The translations under genes were made by a program, and so were the position numbers. Below the pieces are notes generated by a model. It was not told where the DNA came from. It ran no database searches and saw nothing but the letters and a program-made list of their open reading frames with translations. DNA of 64,000 nt from Pseudarcicella hirudinis (lineage in GTDB: Bacteria; Bacteroidota; Bacteroidia; Cytophagales; Spirosomataceae): NCBI RefSeq assembly GCF_900115665.1, contig NZ_FOXH01000005.1:291897-355896 (forward strand), given 5' to 3'. Position 1 is the stretch's first letter; each line of letters starts with the position of its first letter. Positions 43,397-52,567 of this stretch are shown here, piece by piece.

Positions 43397-44674
43397 TTAC
43401 AGAGCCTGAGCATGTTTTCTGGTTCTCTTCTTAATTCTGACACGACTTTCAGGCTCGAATCCGGCATGATAAATAGCACGGACAAACAAAGCGCAAACCC
43501 ATGGTACAGTATCAATTGAATATTGCACTACGAAAAACAACCCTGCACAAATCATCAAGCCGGTGAAGAAAAAGTAGTAACCGATAATATTTTTCGGAGT
43601 ACCTGAGCGAATAAAAAATATCAGTGGTAAGTGAAGCGGCATCAGCCAAAACAGATTTCTGTTCCAGCTGGTTACTCCATGATCCGTCCCAAACCAAAGA
43701 AACACAAGAACCCAGCCCACCAATCCGGCAATACTGAACAAAATTTTATCAAACCAATAACCCTGATCTTCTCTTTTGTGCTGAAAATAAGTAAGCGCTA
43801 CGGTGATGACAAAAACTAAAGATAAGATGAATCCGGGACTAAGCCAGAATGAAAGTTTCGGACTTTCCATCGGAACAGCATTGAACAATTTTTGTTCTTC
43901 CCATACCAGCATTTTTACCCTGCCATTAGTCATTCTCCGTGCCTGACTTAAACTTTTCATCAGGTTTTCCGGTAAATAACAAGCATTGAATTGCATTGCT
44001 ACTTCATCAGCAGGCTGACCAAGCCCGATATTCATCCCAACAGCTTCCCAGAGTTTATTCTTATTTTTCAAACATTTATTCATCCACTGACGATAGGTAC
44101 TATCGCTCAGTCCACGGATTGGCTGAAGGTGAAGGCTATCGGAACAGGCATTCAAAACCGCATCTCTGATCCGGGTCGAACAGTTATCATAAAAGAACTT
44201 ATACTGATATTCACGATTTTCGGGAAGCAGATTAGTTTCCAGATAATCATAAATCCGTTGTTTCTGGTATAAGGATAAATTAAGGATCTGTTCTGTCATT
44301 TCACGGTTTTCACGGAAACGGTAAAAGTCAACATTCTGTCCCAGTGTAGCATAAGAAATGGTGTATGGCAAAGTGCCTCTGATAAATTTCCAGTAAAAAC
44401 TCTGCGTATTAAAATCAAACGTACCATAACTATATGCTTTATCTATCTGATTTACAGGATCATAAACCCAAAGCAGAGTATGCCCGAATACTGAATAAAG
44501 GTCTTCTCCGGGCGCCACAGTTACTACACTGACCTTCGCTTCTGCAGAAAGCTTTTCACCAAAGCCGAAGGAGTTCTTCGCTGCAAGTAATAAAAAAAGC
44601 ATCAGACAAAGTCTGGCTGAAATTCCGGATTTTCCGGGCAGATTATTTGCCGGCCACCACGATAACGATTTCAC
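43397..44674 (-). CDS. DUF4105 membrane/exported protein
   Basis: The mature part starts after a signal-like helix (LCLMLFLLLAAKNSFGF) and has the DUF4105 core: LYSVFGHTLLWVYDPV (with the conserved FGH), AYSYGTFDF and QYKFFYDNCSTRIRDAV, which resembles the Cys/His-type lipoprotein N-acyl or lipase fold. Four hydrophobic helices come after residue 280. The start is uncertain: GTG 44674 (used here, 32-bp overlap with rsmI), ATG 44719 (77-bp overlap) and ATG 44602 (no overlap, very short n-region) are all possible. Function is unknown; the gene is downstream of rsmI on the same strand. Confidence 0.8.
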   Translation of the reverse strand: MKSLSWWPANNLPGKSGISARLCLMLFLLLAAKNSFGFGEKLSAEAKVSVVTVAPGEDLYSVFGHTLLWVYDPVNQIDKAYSYGTFDFNTQSFYWKFIRGTLPYTISYATLGQNVDFYRFRENREMTEQILNLSLYQKQRIYDYLETNLLPENREYQYKFFYDNCSTRIRDAVLNACSDSLHLQPIRGLSDSTYRQWMNKCLKNKNKLWEAVGMNIGLGQPADEVAMQFNACYLPENLMKSLSQARRMTNGRVKMLVWEEQKLFNAVPMESPKLSFWLSPGFILSLVFVITVALTYFQHKREDQGYWFDKILFSIAGLVGWVLVFLWFGTDHGVTSWNRNLFWLMPLHLPLIFFIRSGTPKNIIGYYFFFTGLMICAGLFFVVQYSIDTVPWVCALFVRAIYHAGFEPESRVRIKKRTRKHAQAL

Positions 44675-45314
44675 CTTTGATAGTATTTGGGTTTTCCTGA
44701 TAGTGTTTAGTAATTTCATAGAGTGTTCCTCTAATGGTTTCTTCGTAAATTTTCGTTAATTCTCTTGAAACTGATGCCTGTCGTTCTCCTCCCAGAAACT
44801 CCGTAAATTGCTCAAGCGACTTTATCAGGCGGTGAGGAGACTCGTAAAAAATCATGGTACGTTCTTCCTCCACCAAATTCTGAAGACGGGTTTGTCTTCC
44901 TTTTTTATGTGGCAAAAAGCCTTCGAAAGTAAAACGATCGGAAGGTAATCCGGAATTTACCAGAGCCGGAACAAAGGCTGTGGCACCAGGCAGGCATTCC
45001 ACTTCAATCTCAAATTTGAGGCACTCTCTTACCAGTAAAAAACCCGGATCAGATATTCCGGGTGTTCCGGCATCAGAAACCAATGCCAGGGTCTTTCCTT
45101 CTTTCAGTAATTTGATAATTCCCGCGGTGCTATGATGTTCGTTATGAGCATGATGAGAATATAATGGTTTCGAAATATTCAGATGCTTCAGAAGCATGCC
45201 GGTATTTCTGGTGTCTTCGGCAAAAATACCGTCAACAGATTGCAAAATTTTCACAGCCCTTAGGGTAATGTCATCAAGGTTACCGATAGGGGTTGGAACA
45301 AGATAAAGTTTCAT
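44643..45314 (-). CDS. rsmI: 16S rRNA (cytidine-1402-2'-O)-methyltransferase
   Basis: A 223-residue tetrapyrrole-methylase-fold enzyme that methylates C1402 of 16S rRNA with S-adenosylmethionine. Signatures: LVPTPIGNLDDITLRA at the start, LVSDAGTPGISDPGFLL, and TMIFYESPHRLIKSLE. The start is the Met of MKLYLVPTPIGN (45314), five codons inside the longest frame. It has the usual shorter form of about 225 residues in this phylum. The DUF4105 gene overlaps its 3' end. Confidence 0.93.
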   Translation of the reverse strand: MKLYLVPTPIGNLDDITLRAVKILQSVDGIFAEDTRNTGMLLKHLNISKPLYSHHAHNEHHSTAGIIKLLKEGKTLALVSDAGTPGISDPGFLLVRECLKFEIEVECLPGATAFVPALVNSGLPSDRFTFEGFLPHKKGRQTRLQNLVEEERTMIFYESPHRLIKSLEQFTEFLGGERQASVSRELTKIYEETIRGTLYEITKHYQENPNTIKGEIVIVVAGK

Positions 45315-45347
45315 TCTAAAATATTTCAAAGTTCAGCACAGCCCATA

Positions 45348-45581
45348 CTAATCCACCAGCTTATCTATGGCTTCAGCCATTTTCCGGTCTTTTTGTGTAA
45401 CAATATTACCGGCATCATGCGTATTGAGCTCTATACTTACGGTACTGTAAACATTTGACCACCAGGGATGATGATCCAGTTTCTCAGCCAAAAGTGCAAC
45501 ACGGGTCATAAAAGCAAAAGCTTCGGAAAAATCCTGAAAATTAAAGGTCTTTTTCAATTTGTTGTCTTCTTCTTGCCACAT
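45348..45581 (-). CDS. 4a-hydroxytetrahydrobiopterin dehydratase (PCD/DCoH)
   Basis: A 77-residue protein with the PCD core: [28 protein letters not shown] and [25 protein letters not shown], which contains the catalytic H-H-P-x-W. It regenerates pterin cofactor for aromatic amino-acid hydroxylases by dehydrating the 4a-carbinolamine. It is short relative to the usual 95-110 residues, lacking the first strand. It ends 34 bp before rsmI and is probably co-transcribed with it. Confidence 0.88.
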   Translation of the reverse strand: MWQEEDNKLKKTFNFQDFSEAFAFMTRVALLAEKLDHHPWWSNVYSTVSIELNTHDAGNIVTQKDRKMAEAIDKLVD

Positions 45582-45643
45582 GTTTTTAAAAATAAGGATG
45601 AGATTAAAATATTGATGTGAAAATAGCCAGAATTATCCAAAAC

Positions 45644-45674
45644 AAAAAAAGCCGAACTGATTAAGTTCGGCTTT
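45644..45674 (-). terminator. Strong minus-strand terminator with no gene upstream
   Basis: AAAGCCGAACT and AGTTCGGCTTT form the stem with a 5-base loop; on the minus strand it is followed by TTTTTTTG. No coding sequence on that strand lies between it and 47262. Confidence 0.78.
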
Positions 45675-45675
45675 A

Positions 45676-45960
45676 GTGTAGTAATTGCCCTGTTTTAAGA
45701 GATTTACTCTTTTATCTGTATTATTGAAAACTATCGTTATGCTTCATTAATCAGTCGAAATCCGGCAAGATATATAATACTTTTCTGCCCGATGTAACCG
45801 ACGCTCAGGAAGGTACTAAGGACAGGTTAGGATAATATTGAATGTATTAATTTTTAGATTTCGGGTACTCAAATATTACATATAAAGATTGCATGCCATC
45901 TTATAGGATCGGATTTGTATCTTTAGCTTCCTTGAATTCCCATAAATTGATTTAAACCCC
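45676..45960 (-). ncRNA. Possible small RNA or leader in the 45582-45974 gap
   Basis: The gap has no ORF but ends with a strong minus-strand terminator, so some minus-strand transcript should stop there. No known RNA family (6S, tmRNA, SRP, RNase P) was recognised. The right part also holds TATCTTTA near 45919, a possible plus-strand promoter element for the peroxidase gene. Confidence 0.25.
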
Positions 45961-45974
45961 GATTTATACCCATA

Positions 45975-47171
45975 ATGGAAAGAAGTATCCTTCAACTTTC
46001 AAAATGGTTGTTATGCAATGTTTGGCTGTTGTTCCTTTTGACTGCCTGTAACAGTAAGCCGGAAGCATCTCACAAAAAGCATGAAAAAGTTATTGAAACA
46101 GTTGATGTTTTAGGTGCATTACCACAATATGCCAGCGACCCGGCTAATAATCCGGGCAATCCGCAAAAGATAAAGCTGGGGCGTTTTCTTTTTTTTGACC
46201 CCATTCTTTCCGGAAATAAAGATGTTTCCTGTGCCACATGCCATCAGCCGGAATCAAATTATGCAGAATTTCTGGAAACTTCCATCGGTGTAAACGGAGT
46301 AGGAAGCGGAAGTAAAAGAAGATTTCGTGAACCTAACGAGATTCCATTTGTAAAAAGGAATTCTCAAAGTGTTTTGAATACCGCTTTTAATGGCATAAAA
46401 AACAATGAAACTTATGATCCTGAATCAGCACCGATGTTTTGGGATTTAAGAGCCAAAGGATTGGAACAACAGGCATTGGAGCCAATCAAATCATTTGAAG
46501 AAATGCGGGGCAGCTATTATCACAAAGATAAAATCATCGCTGAAGTTTTAAACAGAATCCAAAAAATACCGGCCTATACCAAATTGTTTTCTGAAGCTTT
46601 TACCGGAGAGAAAAACCCTGTAAATGAGCTGAATTTATCCAAAGCAATTGCAGCCTATGAACGAACCCTCGTAGCTACCAACACAAGATTTGATCAATAC
46701 ATGCGGGGAGATAAAAACGCTTTGTCAGTAAGTGAAATAGATGGGATGAATACATTTTTAAAAGCAGGTTGTGCGAAATGTCATTCCGGCCCTATGCTTT
46801 CTGATTATAAATTACATACTTTAGGAGTTCCTGATACAAAAAACAGGAAAGAAAGTGATACCGGAATAAATAATAACTATGCATTCAGAACTCCGACCTT
46901 ACGAAACCTCAGGTACACCAGTCCTTACATGCACAGTGGTAAATTCTTAACCCTCGACGATGTACTGATGTTTTATGAAGATATCTCAGGAGGAAAAATC
47001 ATCAATCCTAAAGTAAAAGCGGAGCAAATGGATTCACTGGTTACTCATTTAGATGTAAACTTCAAGGATATTTCTTCAATTATTGAGTTTTTAAACACGC
47101 TGAATGACGATTCTTTTGACAAAACAATGCCAGTTAAAGTACCAAGCGGACTCCCGGTAAAAGGGCTTTGA
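45975..47171 (+). CDS. Di-haem cytochrome c peroxidase lipoprotein
   Basis: A 398-residue lipoprotein (lipobox in LLFLLTACNSK) with two haem c sites, CATCH near residue 95 and CAKCH near residue 267, each C-x-x-C-H. The line IKLGRFLFFDPILSGNKDVSCATCHQPE is typical of MauG/CcpA-type peroxidases, as is LHTLGVPD and the C-terminal FRTPTLRNLRYTSPYMHSG. It reduces peroxides in the periplasm with electrons from a cytochrome. It is transcribed alone. Confidence 0.92.
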   Translation: MERSILQLSKWLLCNVWLLFLLTACNSKPEASHKKHEKVIETVDVLGALPQYASDPANNPGNPQKIKLGRFLFFDPILSGNKDVSCATCHQPESNYAEFLETSIGVNGVGSGSKRRFREPNEIPFVKRNSQSVLNTAFNGIKNNETYDPESAPMFWDLRAKGLEQQALEPIKSFEEMRGSYYHKDKIIAEVLNRIQKIPAYTKLFSEAFTGEKNPVNELNLSKAIAAYERTLVATNTRFDQYMRGDKNALSVSEIDGMNTFLKAGCAKCHSGPMLSDYKLHTLGVPDTKNRKESDTGINNNYAFRTPTLRNLRYTSPYMHSGKFLTLDDVLMFYEDISGGKIINPKVKAEQMDSLVTHLDVNFKDISSIIEFLNTLNDDSFDKTMPVKVPSGLPVKGL

Positions 47172-47261
47172 GGTTGATTGAGGGGTAGTAAATACTAATA
47201 CGCACCCCCCAAGCCCCCTCTCTTACAAATATCATATTATTCCGGACTTTTACTTCATATC

Positions 47262-48026
47262 TCAATTCCAGATTTCATTCATTTCTGTCAATATGATTGG
47301 TTTTCCTTCTGTAACGACAATAGTATGCTCGTGCTGGGCCATGTATCCGCCTTTATTTCCGACCATTGTCCAACCATCGTTGAGTGTTTCAGCATAGGTT
47401 GAAGTGGTGGAGATGAATGTTTCAATGGCAACGACCGCATTCTTTTTAAATCTTGTCTGATTAAAGCGGTCTCTGTAATTCGTGATTTCGCTTGGTTCTT
47501 CGTGAAGACTTCTGCCAATTCCATGACCTGCCAGATTCTTAATTACTTTATAACCGTATTTTTTCGCCTCTGTTTCCATGATATGTCCGATGTCTGAAAT
47601 GCGGACACCACCTTTTATATTATAGATTGCTTTGCGCAAAATCTGTTTTGAAGCATCTATAAGTTTCTGGTGTTGATTGATGTCTTCGCCTATCACAAAA
47701 GAGTTTCCATTGTCTGACCAAAAGCCATCCAGCTCCGCAGAAACATCAATATTAATCAAATCGCCGTCTTTCAAAATTTTGTTGTCAGACGGAATACCGT
47801 GACAAAATTCTTTATTTACGCTTATACAGGTCCAACCAGGAAAACCGTAAGTCAGATACGGTGCAGATTTTGCCCCAAAATCCGAAAGTATTTTTGCACC
47901 GAAATTGTCCAGTTCCTTTGTTGTCATACCTGGCTGAGCATAATCTCTCATTTCCTTCAAAGTACAGGCAACAGCTTCGCTTGCCTTTTTCATCCCGATT
48001 AGTTCTGCTTCTTTTGTTATAGACAT
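47262..48026 (-). CDS. map: Type I methionine aminopeptidase
   Basis: A 254-residue metalloprotease. Metal-ligand regions: INIDVSAELDGFWSDNGNSF (two Asp), NLAGHGIGRSLHEEP (His), VAIETF (Glu) and YMAQHEHTIVV with the final Glu/His. It removes N-terminal methionine from proteins. It is not in a ribosomal operon, where the housekeeping copy of this phylum is usually found, so this may be an additional copy. It is preceded by 140 bp of non-coding sequence. Confidence 0.92.
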   Translation of the reverse strand: MSITKEAELIGMKKASEAVACTLKEMRDYAQPGMTTKELDNFGAKILSDFGAKSAPYLTYGFPGWTCISVNKEFCHGIPSDNKILKDGDLINIDVSAELDGFWSDNGNSFVIGEDINQHQKLIDASKQILRKAIYNIKGGVRISDIGHIMETEAKKYGYKVIKNLAGHGIGRSLHEEPSEITNYRDRFNQTRFKKNAVVAIETFISTTSTYAETLNDGWTMVGNKGGYMAQHEHTIVVTEGKPIILTEMNEIWN

Positions 48027-48166
48027 ATTCGTTTTATCTCTTTGTCTGCGGTATCTGCCACAAACCTGAAAAGTTTTGTTTTATTGATAAAGTTAAGACC
48101 TTTTACCAGCTTTTTAAGCTGCTGCTTCCCTACGCTTACCACACTCCTCTGCTGTAAGCGATTGCG

Positions 48167-48892
48167 TCAATTGTTTTTGATTTTTCGTCTTAACAAAATG
48201 AGTTTGAATTTTAAAGTATCATAAATCAGGCCCGAAATTAAAGTTGCTGATGCAAAAATTAAAGAATGAAGCCCTGCTTTCGAATAGAGAACTCCCCCGG
48301 CAATTCCACCGATAAAGAAGAAACATATTATTGTCAGACGAAGTTTAATTGAGGAAATTAATCTGAGTTTTTGCTCTTTTTGTTTGTAGAAGAATAATTG
48401 GGATAATTCAATGCCCAGGTCGGTGAAAAGCCCTGTTAAATGAGTGGTCCTGACACTTGCACTTGAAATAGTTGTCACTAAAGAGTTTTGTAAACCCATT
48501 GCAAAGAGTAGACTAAATGCAATTATATCCGGACTTGTAATGATTAAATCCTGTGGCCAGCTCCCAACCACAAATAGAATTAAGCATTCTATGGAAGCAG
48601 GGACTACATAAATATACTGGTCATTTTTTCTTGAGAAAACTTCAATAAGAAAACTGGAAATAAAGGAGCCTGAAAAAAAGAAAAAGATATAAAGAAAATA
48701 AACAAGTCCCTGCCAGAAATTGAGTTTGAAGACTTCATCCACAAAAAAAGCAAAGTGTCCTGTCACGTTAGTCGTCAGCTTTTGAACCGCAAGAAAACCT
48801 GTAACATTTACAAAACCAGCAACAAATGATAATAATGAAGCTATTCTTAGATTATGCCTTAAAGTCCGTGTTTTCCCCTGGTGTCTAAACAT
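48167..48892 (-). CDS. YoaK/DUF1275 membrane protein
   Basis: A 241-residue protein with six hydrophobic segments. The signature is SFVAGFVNVTGFLAVQKLTTNVTGH near the N-terminus, and SSASVRTTHLTGLFTDLGIELSQ in the middle, as in DUF1275 proteins. Function is not known. It starts near the reverse of the 49054 inverted repeat and is transcribed in the same direction as map. Confidence 0.85.
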   Translation of the reverse strand: MFRHQGKTRTLRHNLRIASLLSFVAGFVNVTGFLAVQKLTTNVTGHFAFFVDEVFKLNFWQGLVYFLYIFFFFSGSFISSFLIEVFSRKNDQYIYVVPASIECLILFVVGSWPQDLIITSPDIIAFSLLFAMGLQNSLVTTISSASVRTTHLTGLFTDLGIELSQLFFYKQKEQKLRLISSIKLRLTIICFFFIGGIAGGVLYSKAGLHSLIFASATLISGLIYDTLKFKLILLRRKIKNN

Positions 48893-49054
48893 TTCATTCT
48901 TTTATAACTTTTGCCGGATGCAAACTTTGATATAAAAATCAGCGTAATAAAAGCTGAGTGTTGCACCATAGCAAGTTGAAGCAGTTTTTTGATCTGCTAA
49001 GTTAAAACTTCTCAGCAAATAAAAACGGGATAAGACGGGCAGAAGTATAAAAAC

Positions 49055-49102
49055 CCTACAATAACAGCAGTTCTGTCAGTAGCAAACTGCTGTTATTGTA
49101 GG
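49055..49102. terminator. Perfect 18-bp hairpin downstream of the chromate operon
   Basis: CCTACAATAACAGCAGTT (49055-49072) and AACTGCTGTTATTGTAGG (49085-49102) flank a 12-base loop. Further A and T tracts flank both sides (AAAAA left, TTTTT right). It lies 65 bp after the superoxide dismutase stop on the minus strand. Confidence 0.75.
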
Positions 49103-49166
49103 ATTTTTCATGCTTAATGCCAAAAAGATAAGACAGGGTGAAGCTGTAAATTTGGTTAACTGTGAT

Positions 49167-49892
49167 TTATTTTGTCAGTTTTAGTGCTTCATCAAGTCTT
49201 AATGCTGCATTATCCCAATTGATAATATTAAATAAAGCATCTACAAAGTCAGTGCGTTTATTTTTATACTTCAGATAATAAGCGTGTTCCCAAACGTCGA
49301 TCACCAGCAGGGGAATGGCACCCCATTGCGTTAGTTTTTCATGGTTTTCACATTGCAGAACAGTCAAGCTGTCGCTATAAGGCTGATAGGCAACAATGCC
49401 CCACCCATTGCCGTCAACATTTTTAGAAGTTTCGGCAATCAGTGATTTGAGCCTTTCATAACTGCCAAAATTCTTTTCAATTCGTTTTCGTAAATCTCCT
49501 GAAGGTTCAGTTTTTTTATTGGTAAGGTTTGTCCAGAAAATAGAATGTAAAATATGAGAGGAGAAATGATAAGTTAGTTTCTTTGTCCAGAAGTCAACGG
49601 TTTCTAAATTATTTTCGTCAAGGGCTTTTTTTATCATCTGTAAATCTTTGTTTGCCCCTTTAACTGCGCCTCCGTGGTGAAATGTATAATGAAGATGCAA
49701 TGTTTCAGCATCCATGTACGGTTCTAAGAAACTTTCACTGTAAGGCAAAGATTGCTGGATATAGTTACCGTTAGCATCAACCAATTTATCTATCGGATTG
49801 CTGGAAAGGTGCTGAGCAAAAGCATTTCCTGTAGAAAGCAAAGTTGCTGCACCCGCTAATGTTCCTGATTTTAAAAAAGTCTTTCTGTTCAT
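49167..49892 (-). CDS. Exported Fe/Mn superoxide dismutase
   Basis: A 241-residue dismutase with an N-terminal export signal MNRKTFLKSGTLAGAATLL and NAFAQ cleavage site (Tat-like but with RK instead of RR). Metal ligands: H in LHLHYTFHHGG, H in SSHILHSIFWTNL, D and H in DVWEHAYYLKYKNKR. It converts superoxide to peroxide and oxygen, here in the periplasm. The long frame that starts at 50306 runs inside chrA and is spurious; the true ATG at 49892 overlaps the chrA stop as ATGA, so the two are coupled. Confidence 0.92.
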   Translation of the reverse strand: MNRKTFLKSGTLAGAATLLSTGNAFAQHLSSNPIDKLVDANGNYIQQSLPYSESFLEPYMDAETLHLHYTFHHGGAVKGANKDLQMIKKALDENNLETVDFWTKKLTYHFSSHILHSIFWTNLTNKKTEPSGDLRKRIEKNFGSYERLKSLIAETSKNVDGNGWGIVAYQPYSDSLTVLQCENHEKLTQWGAIPLLVIDVWEHAYYLKYKNKRTDFVDALFNIINWDNAALRLDEALKLTK

Positions 49893-51055
49893 AATATTAG
49901 TTTTATAAAAATCCCCAGAACCGCAGCAACTGCAATTACATAAGGTTCCTGGATTTTCCTGAAATAAAGTAAAATTAAAATTGCAGCCACAGCAATTAAC
50001 GCTGTCGGGATGTCTGAAATACTTTTTGTTGCAATAACGATAACTGCTCCGGTTAAAGCCCCGATAACGGCAGCAGTAATACCTTCTACAAATGCTTTGA
50101 CTGATTGATTTCCGGATATTTTTTTGAAATATGGCGCCGGAATTACTGTAAATAAATAACAAGGTAAAAATGTGGATAATGCCGCAACCACTGCTCCGGG
50201 AAAACCTGCAATCAGATAACCAATAAAACCAACTGTGATTACAACCGGGCCAGGCGTAATCATTGCGACCGCAACCGCATCTAAAAATTGCTGTTCCGTC
50301 AGCCAATGGTTTTCAGTAACAACTCCGGCATGTAAAAACGGAACGATTGCCAGTCCGCTTCCAAAAACAAATGCCCCGGCTTCGGTAAAGAATATGGCAA
50401 TTTTTACAAGGGCTGAAGTTTCATAATTCCAAAAACCGATTTGTAAAAGAACAAAACTGTTCGCTCTGGATTTATGAAGCCATTGAGGCGGCGCTTTTAC
50501 AAACATATACAAAAGTCCTGCTGCAACGAATAATAGAACCTGTTCCTGCTGAGTAAAGAAAGTGATGGCCGCTGCAACAATAAAAAACAGCCAAAGCAAC
50601 CAATTTTGTCTGAAGGATTGTAGGTTGAATTTACCGATCGATTTGATGGTAAGTTTATAGGAGCTGTTTGCAATGATGCCAATAACTGCTGCACCAACGC
50701 CATAAAATACAGCTTGCATCCATGCAAGTCCGCCATATAATCTGTAAGCCATGCCCAGCAGCACAACCATAAAAAAAGAAGGAATTACAAAAGCAATACC
50801 TGCCAGCGTTGCCCCTAAAATACCGTAGTGAACAAAGCCCAGATAAATACCTAATTGCGCAGCTAGCGGTCCAGGGGCTAATTGTGCCAAAGCCAGGCCT
50901 TGTTTATATTCTTCGTCTGAAATCCATTTACGGTTTTCTACCAGATCTTTGTGCATGTAACCCACCAGTGCAACCGGCCCGCCAAAACCTGTCGAACCTA
51001 ATTTCAGAAAATAAAAAATTAATTGCCGTAAAGTGTATGGGGTTCTTTCAGTCAT
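49889..51055 (-). CDS. chrA: Chromate efflux transporter ChrA
   Basis: A 388-residue CHR-family protein with two homologous halves: TGFGGPVALVGYMHKDLV and LALAQLAPGPLAAQLGIYLG in the first, VFGSGLAIVPFLHAGVV and VAMITPGPVVITVGFIGYL in the second. Each half carries P-G-P. It exports chromate from the cytoplasm with the proton motive force. The start is at MTERTPYTLRQ (51055); the longer frame lies over the previous gene's end. It overlaps the sod gene by ATGA. Confidence 0.92.
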   Translation of the reverse strand: MTERTPYTLRQLIFYFLKLGSTGFGGPVALVGYMHKDLVENRKWISDEEYKQGLALAQLAPGPLAAQLGIYLGFVHYGILGATLAGIAFVIPSFFMVVLLGMAYRLYGGLAWMQAVFYGVGAAVIGIIANSSYKLTIKSIGKFNLQSFRQNWLLWLFFIVAAAITFFTQQEQVLLFVAAGLLYMFVKAPPQWLHKSRANSFVLLQIGFWNYETSALVKIAIFFTEAGAFVFGSGLAIVPFLHAGVVTENHWLTEQQFLDAVAVAMITPGPVVITVGFIGYLIAGFPGAVVAALSTFLPCYLFTVIPAPYFKKISGNQSVKAFVEGITAAVIGALTGAVIVIATKSISDIPTALIAVAAILILLYFRKIQEPYVIAVAAVLGIFIKLIL

Positions 51056-51065
51056 TTTATTCGAT

Positions 51066-51566
51066 TTAAAAGGCAATTCCAAACTGAAAACCGATGGTAA
51101 AAGATGTGGGCTTGTCGTTGCCCAACCTGACAGGAAGCGGGATAGCAATATAATAGCTGCTGTTTTTATTTTTAATAACGGTTTTATTCAGAACCGGAGT
51201 AATGCCATACCTGCCCGATGTCTCAAAGGCGGCCCTGCCCGCAAAAGTGTAACCCTTACCTAATGCAATCAGCACACCTGGATGAAATAAGAAATTGTTC
51301 ATCCTGCTGGTGCCATTCTCAGCCTTTATGTGCGGAACGAACTCCATTGAAAACCCGACTTTCGGACTTTTCCAGATATTGATACCAACGGGCATCCCCA
51401 CTACATAATAGTCTTTAAAATTAGTGGCTGTTTCATACTCGCTGAATGTGACTATCGGATGAACAATACCTGCATAGCCTGTAATTTTCGGATAAGTATT
51501 TTGTGAAAATGCTGAAACAGGTAATAAAAGAAACGAAAAAATAAAAAAGAAACGAAACTCTATCAT
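51066..51566 (-). CDS. Outer-membrane-type protein in the chromate operon
   Basis: A 166-residue exported protein starting at MIEFRFFFIFSFLLLPVSAFSQ (51566), followed by about eight amphipathic strands ending in FTIGFQFGIAF, a typical end of a small outer-membrane beta-barrel. No domain was recognised. It lies between the ChrB-AraC gene (57 bp) and chrA (10 bp) and so is probably part of the same operon, perhaps for metal or oxyanion passage (inference). Confidence 0.78.
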   Translation of the reverse strand: MIEFRFFFIFSFLLLPVSAFSQNTYPKITGYAGIVHPIVTFSEYETATNFKDYYVVGMPVGINIWKSPKVGFSMEFVPHIKAENGTSRMNNFLFHPGVLIALGKGYTFAGRAAFETSGRYGITPVLNKTVIKNKNSSYYIAIPLPVRLGNDKPTSFTIGFQFGIAF

Positions 51567-51623
51567 AGTTTTTTGCTTGGTTGAGAGCAAAACTATTGAT
51601 GGCAAAATAAAATAAATAGGAGC

Positions 51624-52493
51624 TTATTTACTTTTTGTACCAGGTTTACTTTTTTGCAGATTTTTTCTGTAAGCGGATGGATTTTTCCCTGTGTGTTTTT
51701 TGAATATTCTTGTAAAATGGCTTTGATCTGAAAAACCAGTCAGGTAGGCAATTTCTGTAAGTGAGCAGCTAGTATTTTGAATAAGTTTTATGGCTTTGTC
51801 GATACGTATTTTTCTGATATATTCTCCGAAATTGAGATCCTCAAAATATTTTGAAAATTCCCTTGATAAATATGACGGGTTAAGTTCTAAGTCATGAGAA
51901 ATTGTTTTCAGGTCAAACGTTAGTTGAGTATCAATCTGGTCCTGAATTATTTCTTTTAAGTTTTTTACCCATCCGGGTATTTTCTTCCTGTCGTTTGCAC
52001 TTTCTTCCAAAAACTTCTTATATACTTCATGCAATAAGTTTTCAAAGGGGCTGTTTTGCAAATGATTTTGTTTTTGTAAATGTGCAGCCCAGCTGTACAA
52101 GGCATCGTAGATAAGCATTCCGGTTTCCAATAACCTGTAATCGTCAGTATGGTTATAAGAAAGCCCCGCAGAGATGGCCTGAAGTCCGGCTGATTCTTTG
52201 GCAAGGTCGTGCCGGTCTGTATCTGCGCCTCGAACAATAACTGCCATCACCAAAACAGCCGGATCTGTTATTTTATATTTTTTGACGATATAGTCAAAAG
52301 TACATTGGTCATCATAATGGGTAAACTCTACATCCGGAATGTCAAACGGAATGGCATTTAATCTTTTCGCTTCTTCCTGCACCTGATCGTATGGAACGTA
52401 GATAAATTCCGCGTCATTGTCAACAAACTTTCTGATGAGCCATGGACACGCTAACCTGTCAATCTTTGGCCGTTCTCTTGTAATCCATTTCAT
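51624..52493 (-). CDS. ChrB C-terminal-domain/AraC fusion regulator
   Basis: A 289-residue fusion. The first 140 residues fit the ChrB C-terminal (chromate resistance) domain: RPKIDRLACPWLIRKFVD and FTHYDDQCTFDYIVKKY. The last 110 are an AraC-type double HTH: TISHDLELNPSYLSREF and SLTEIAYLTGFSDQSHFTRIF with the usual KKHTGKNPSAYRK end. ChrB proteins respond to chromate; here the sensing domain is wired directly to a DNA-binding domain. It heads the operon ChrB-AraC, outer-membrane protein, ChrA, SOD. Confidence 0.88.
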   Translation of the reverse strand: MKWITRERPKIDRLACPWLIRKFVDNDAEFIYVPYDQVQEEAKRLNAIPFDIPDVEFTHYDDQCTFDYIVKKYKITDPAVLVMAVIVRGADTDRHDLAKESAGLQAISAGLSYNHTDDYRLLETGMLIYDALYSWAAHLQKQNHLQNSPFENLLHEVYKKFLEESANDRKKIPGWVKNLKEIIQDQIDTQLTFDLKTISHDLELNPSYLSREFSKYFEDLNFGEYIRKIRIDKAIKLIQNTSCSLTEIAYLTGFSDQSHFTRIFKKHTGKNPSAYRKNLQKSKPGTKSK

Positions 52494-52567
52494 TGAAGGT
52501 CTGTTTGCTTTAGTTTAAAAACACCGGATCAAACTGAATTCCCGGAAGTACAAATAATACCCAAATC

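Noticed and set aside
45676-45960. SRP or 6S RNA
   Set aside because: A short AGGAAGGTACTAAGG segment recalls the SRP tetraloop region but lacks the conserved GGTCCGGAAGGAAGCAG context; no 6S-type long helix was seen.
49893-50306. N-terminal 138 residues of the long superoxide dismutase frame
   Set aside because: Cys-rich translation in the wrong frame of chrA; the real dismutase begins at the ATG at 49892, which overlaps the chrA stop.
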